From Microbacterium sp. Gd 4-13 (lineage in GTDB: Bacteria > Actinomycetota > Actinomycetes > Actinomycetales > Microbacteriaceae): a stretch of DNA of 64,000 nt. Both the position numbers and the translations under genes were made by a program. The notes under the pieces are model-generated. The model made no database searches and was not told the origin of the DNA. It saw only the letters and a list, made by a program, of their open reading frames with translations. Where the stretch lies: the NCBI RefSeq assembly GCF_003095395.1, contig NZ_QEIJ01000001.1, positions 806,001 through 870,000 on the forward strand, given 5' to 3'. Below, one piece after another: positions 61,845 through 64,000 of this stretch. Every line of letters begins with the position of its first letter. Position 1 is the first letter of the stretch.

Positions 61845-64000
61845 TGACGGACTCCGGAAAGCCTACCCTTCTCGTCGTCGACGGCCATTCGTTGGCATAT
61901 CGGGCGTTCTACGCCCTCCCCGTCGACAATTTCTCGACGAAGGACGGCCAGCACACGAACGGCATCTACGGATTCCTGTCGATGCTCGTGAACCTGATCA
62001 AGGCCGAGCAGCCCACGCATCTCGCTGTGGCCTTCGACACCTCCCGGCAGTCGTTCCGCACCCGCGAGTACACCGAGTACAAGGCCAACCGCTCCGAGAC
62101 GCCGTCCGAGTTCAAGGGGCAGATCCCGATCCTCCAAGACTGTCTGGCGGCGATGAGTATCCCCGTCATCCAGAAAGAAGACTTCGAGGCCGACGACATC
62201 CTCGCCACGCTCGCGACGCAGGGCGCCGCCGAGGGCTTCCACGTGCTGGTCTGCTCGGGCGATCGCGACACCATCCAGCTCGTCACCGACGACGTCACCC
62301 TGCTCTATCCGAACGTTCAGGGCGTCTCGCAGTTGAAGCGCTACGACCCGACTGCCGTCGTCGAGAAGTATGGACTGCCACCGGCCCAGTACCCCGAGAT
62401 CGCCGCTCTCGTCGGCGAGACGAGCGACAACCTGCCGGGCGTGCCCAAGGTCGGCGAGAAGACCGCCGTGAAGTGGCTGACCCAGTACGGCTCGCTCGAC
62501 GCGCTGCTCGAGAACGCCGACAAGGTGACGGGCGTCGTCGGCAACAACCTGCGCGAGCACCTCGACGACGTGCGGCGCAACCGGCGCCTGAACCGTCTCC
62601 TCACCGACGTCGAGCTTCCCCTGGCTCCCGCCGATCTCGCCGTACGGCCCATCGATGCCCAGGCCGTCCGCGACATCTTCGCGCGACTCGAGTTCCGCAC
62701 CCTGTTGCCACGCGTGTTCGAGGCGGCGGGGGTAGACCAGTCGTCGGGAAGCAGCGCCGACGCGCCCACCGCCGAGGCACCCGCCTCGCCCGAGCTCGAC
62801 GCCGCGGCACTGGCCGCCTGGGCCGGGTCTGCCGAGGGACAGGTCGCGGTCACCGTGGTCGTCGCCGGCGGGCAGCCGACGCGCCTCGGACTCGCGACGA
62901 CGGATGCTGCGGCCGAGGGGGAGTGGACCCCCGAGCTGTCGACGGCCATCGCACCCTGGCTCGCCTCCTCCTCGCCGAAGGTGTTCGCCGACGCCAAGCC
63001 TCAGGTGAAGGCCCTCTCGCGAGCCGGTCTCGACGTCGGCGGGCTCGTCTTCGACGTCATCCTCGCCGGTTGGCTGCGGCGCCCGAGCTTCCCCGACAAA
63101 ACGCTCGCCGACCTCGTCGACCGCTACCTCGGCGAGAAGCTTCCCGAGGCAGACCCGACCCAGCTCGTACCCGAGACCGAGGGCGCAACGCCGGGGCAGG
63201 TCTCGTGGTTCACGCTCCGGGTCGCCGAAGCGCTGGCCGCCGAACTGCCCGACAGCGTGCGGCAGGTGTTCGACACCATCGAGCTGCCCACCCTTCGTAC
63301 GCTCGCGGCCATGGAGCTGGCCGGCGTCGCGGTGTCGCACGACAAGCTCTCGTCGTTCTCCGCCGAGTTGGGGTCGCGCGCCGACCGTCTCGCCGAGCAG
63401 GCCTATGCGGCGATCGGGCACGAGGTGAACCTCGGCTCGCCGAAGCAGCTGCAGGAGGTTCTGTTCGAAGAGCTGCAACTGCCGAAGACCCGCAAGACGA
63501 AGACGGGTTACTCGACGGATGCCGCGGTGCTGGCCGACCTGCAGGACTCCCATCCGCATGCGTTCCTCGATCTGCTCCTCCAGCACCGCGAAGCCACGAA
63601 GCTGCGGCAGATCATCGACTCCCTCGACGTCGCGATCGACGACGGCGGTCGCATCCACACCACCTACGTGCAGACCGGCAGCCAGACCGGGCGCCTGTCG
63701 AGCACCGACCCGAACCTTCAGAACATCCCGATCCGCAATGAGGAGAGCCGCCGCATCCGTGCCGCGTTCGAGGTCGGCGAGGGGTACGAGACCCTTCTCA
63801 CCGCCGACTACTCGCAGATCGAGATGCGGATCATGGCGCACCTGTCGGGCGACCCCGGCCTCATCGAGGCGTTCAACTCGGGCGAGGACCTCCACCGTTT
63901 CGTCGGCGCACGGGTCTTCGGCGTGACGCCCGAAGAGGTGACCGCACCGATGCGAACGAAGGTCAAGGCGATGTCGTACGGGCTCGTCTACGGGCTGTCG
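61844..64000 (+). CDS. polA: DNA polymerase I (partial, cut by window end)
   Basis: Replication and repair polymerase; 719 residues are visible and the 3' end lies outside the window. The 5'-3' exonuclease domain has VVDGHSLAYRAFYALP, EADDILATLA and VCSGDRDTIQLV. Its helix-hairpin-helix region is GVPKVGEKTAVKWLTQYGS. The middle domain lacks the DxE motif of a proofreading exonuclease. The polymerase domain starts near residue 490, with motif A DYSQIE (Asp655) and the O helix RTKVKAMSYG. Tyr712 stands where E. coli has Phe762. GTG start, no ribosome-binding site. Confidence 0.96.
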   Translation, partial: MTDSGKPTLLVVDGHSLAYRAFYALPVDNFSTKDGQHTNGIYGFLSMLVNLIKAEQPTHLAVAFDTSRQSFRTREYTEYKANRSETPSEFKGQIPILQDCLAAMSIPVIQKEDFEADDILATLATQGAAEGFHVLVCSGDRDTIQLVTDDVTLLYPNVQGVSQLKRYDPTAVVEKYGLPPAQYPEIAALVGETSDNLPGVPKVGEKTAVKWLTQYGSLDALLENADKVTGVVGNNLREHLDDVRRNRRLNRLLTDVELPLAPADLAVRPIDAQAVRDIFARLEFRTLLPRVFEAAGVDQSSGSSADAPTAEAPASPELDAAALAAWAGSAEGQVAVTVVVAGGQPTRLGLATTDAAAEGEWTPELSTAIAPWLASSSPKVFADAKPQVKALSRAGLDVGGLVFDVILAGWLRRPSFPDKTLADLVDRYLGEKLPEADPTQLVPETEGATPGQVSWFTLRVAEALAAELPDSVRQVFDTIELPTLRTLAAMELAGVAVSHDKLSSFSAELGSRADRLAEQAYAAIGHEVNLGSPKQLQEVLFEELQLPKTRKTKTGYSTDAAVLADLQDSHPHAFLDLLLQHREATKLRQIIDSLDVAIDDGGRIHTTYVQTGSQTGRLSSTDPNLQNIPIRNEESRRIRAAFEVGEGYETLLTADYSQIEMRIMAHLSGDPGLIEAFNSGEDLHRFVGARVFGVTPEEVTAPMRTKVKAMSYGLVYGLS

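Overview
The window is a high-GC (about 70 % by eye) actinobacterial chromosome segment. Gene order, GTG starts, a degenerate PriA, a PdtaR-type ANTAR regulator and a fused mIHF-guanylate kinase point to the family Microbacteriaceae, most likely Microbacterium or a close relative. That assignment is inferred from protein signatures and gene order, not from a search. Almost all DNA is coding, mostly on the + strand, in long runs of genes that overlap by ATGA or GTGA.

Layout. (1) 1-6,000: rel, a convergent AbiEi-like gene, a DUF349 protein, a small membrane protein and rarA. (2) 6,000-15,500: rpsD, a small membrane protein, then alaS-ruvX-mltG-aroE-aroC-aroK-aroB. (3) 15,500-20,930: a molybdenum module (FdhF/YdeP-type oxidoreductase, MobA-DUF6457, MoeA, FdhD) sitting between aroB and aroQ. 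(4) 20,930-23,214: aroQ, a HAD phosphatase, efp and nusB. (5) 23,265-28,800: an accessory block holding a SNF2-type helicase, a metallo-beta-lactamase/Rieske protein, and a GIY-YIG endonuclease gene flanked by two inverted arrays of REP-like repeats. (6) 28,850-37,547: the pyrimidine operon pyrR-pyrB-pyrC-(PH-like membrane protein)-carA-carB-pyrF, preceded by a PyrR-binding loop. (7) 37,540-45,207: mIHF-gmk fusion, rpoZ, metK, priA, fmt, rsmB, rpe. (8) 45,229-52,843: a membrane protein, hisE-hisG-hisF-hisI, a Trp-associated membrane protein, an HGxxPAAW protein, trpC-trpB-trpA and lgt. (9) 52,899-64,000: gltB-gltD, pyk, tRNA-Leu(CAA), pdtaR, a thioesterase and the 5' part of polA, which runs off the window.

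The backbone is housekeeping: aromatic, histidine, tryptophan and pyrimidine synthesis, nitrogen assimilation, translation and DNA repair. Regulation visible in the sequence includes a PyrR loop overlapping the pyrR ribosome-binding site, several strong stem-loops, and eight genes with the same promoter geometry (TAnnnT or CATAAT, six bases, start codon), consistent with leaderless mRNAs.

The most unusual locus is 27,600-28,790. A UPF0213-type GIY-YIG nuclease gene lies between two tandem arrays of imperfect palindromes. The arrays are inverted relative to each other, and their stem bases differ in a compensatory way. One array is read in frame as a 12-residue repeat tail on the nuclease. This resembles REP/RAYT organisation but with a different enzyme. 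Other points: trpE is missing from its usual place between hisI and the Trp-associated membrane gene, and the aro cluster is split by the molybdenum module.
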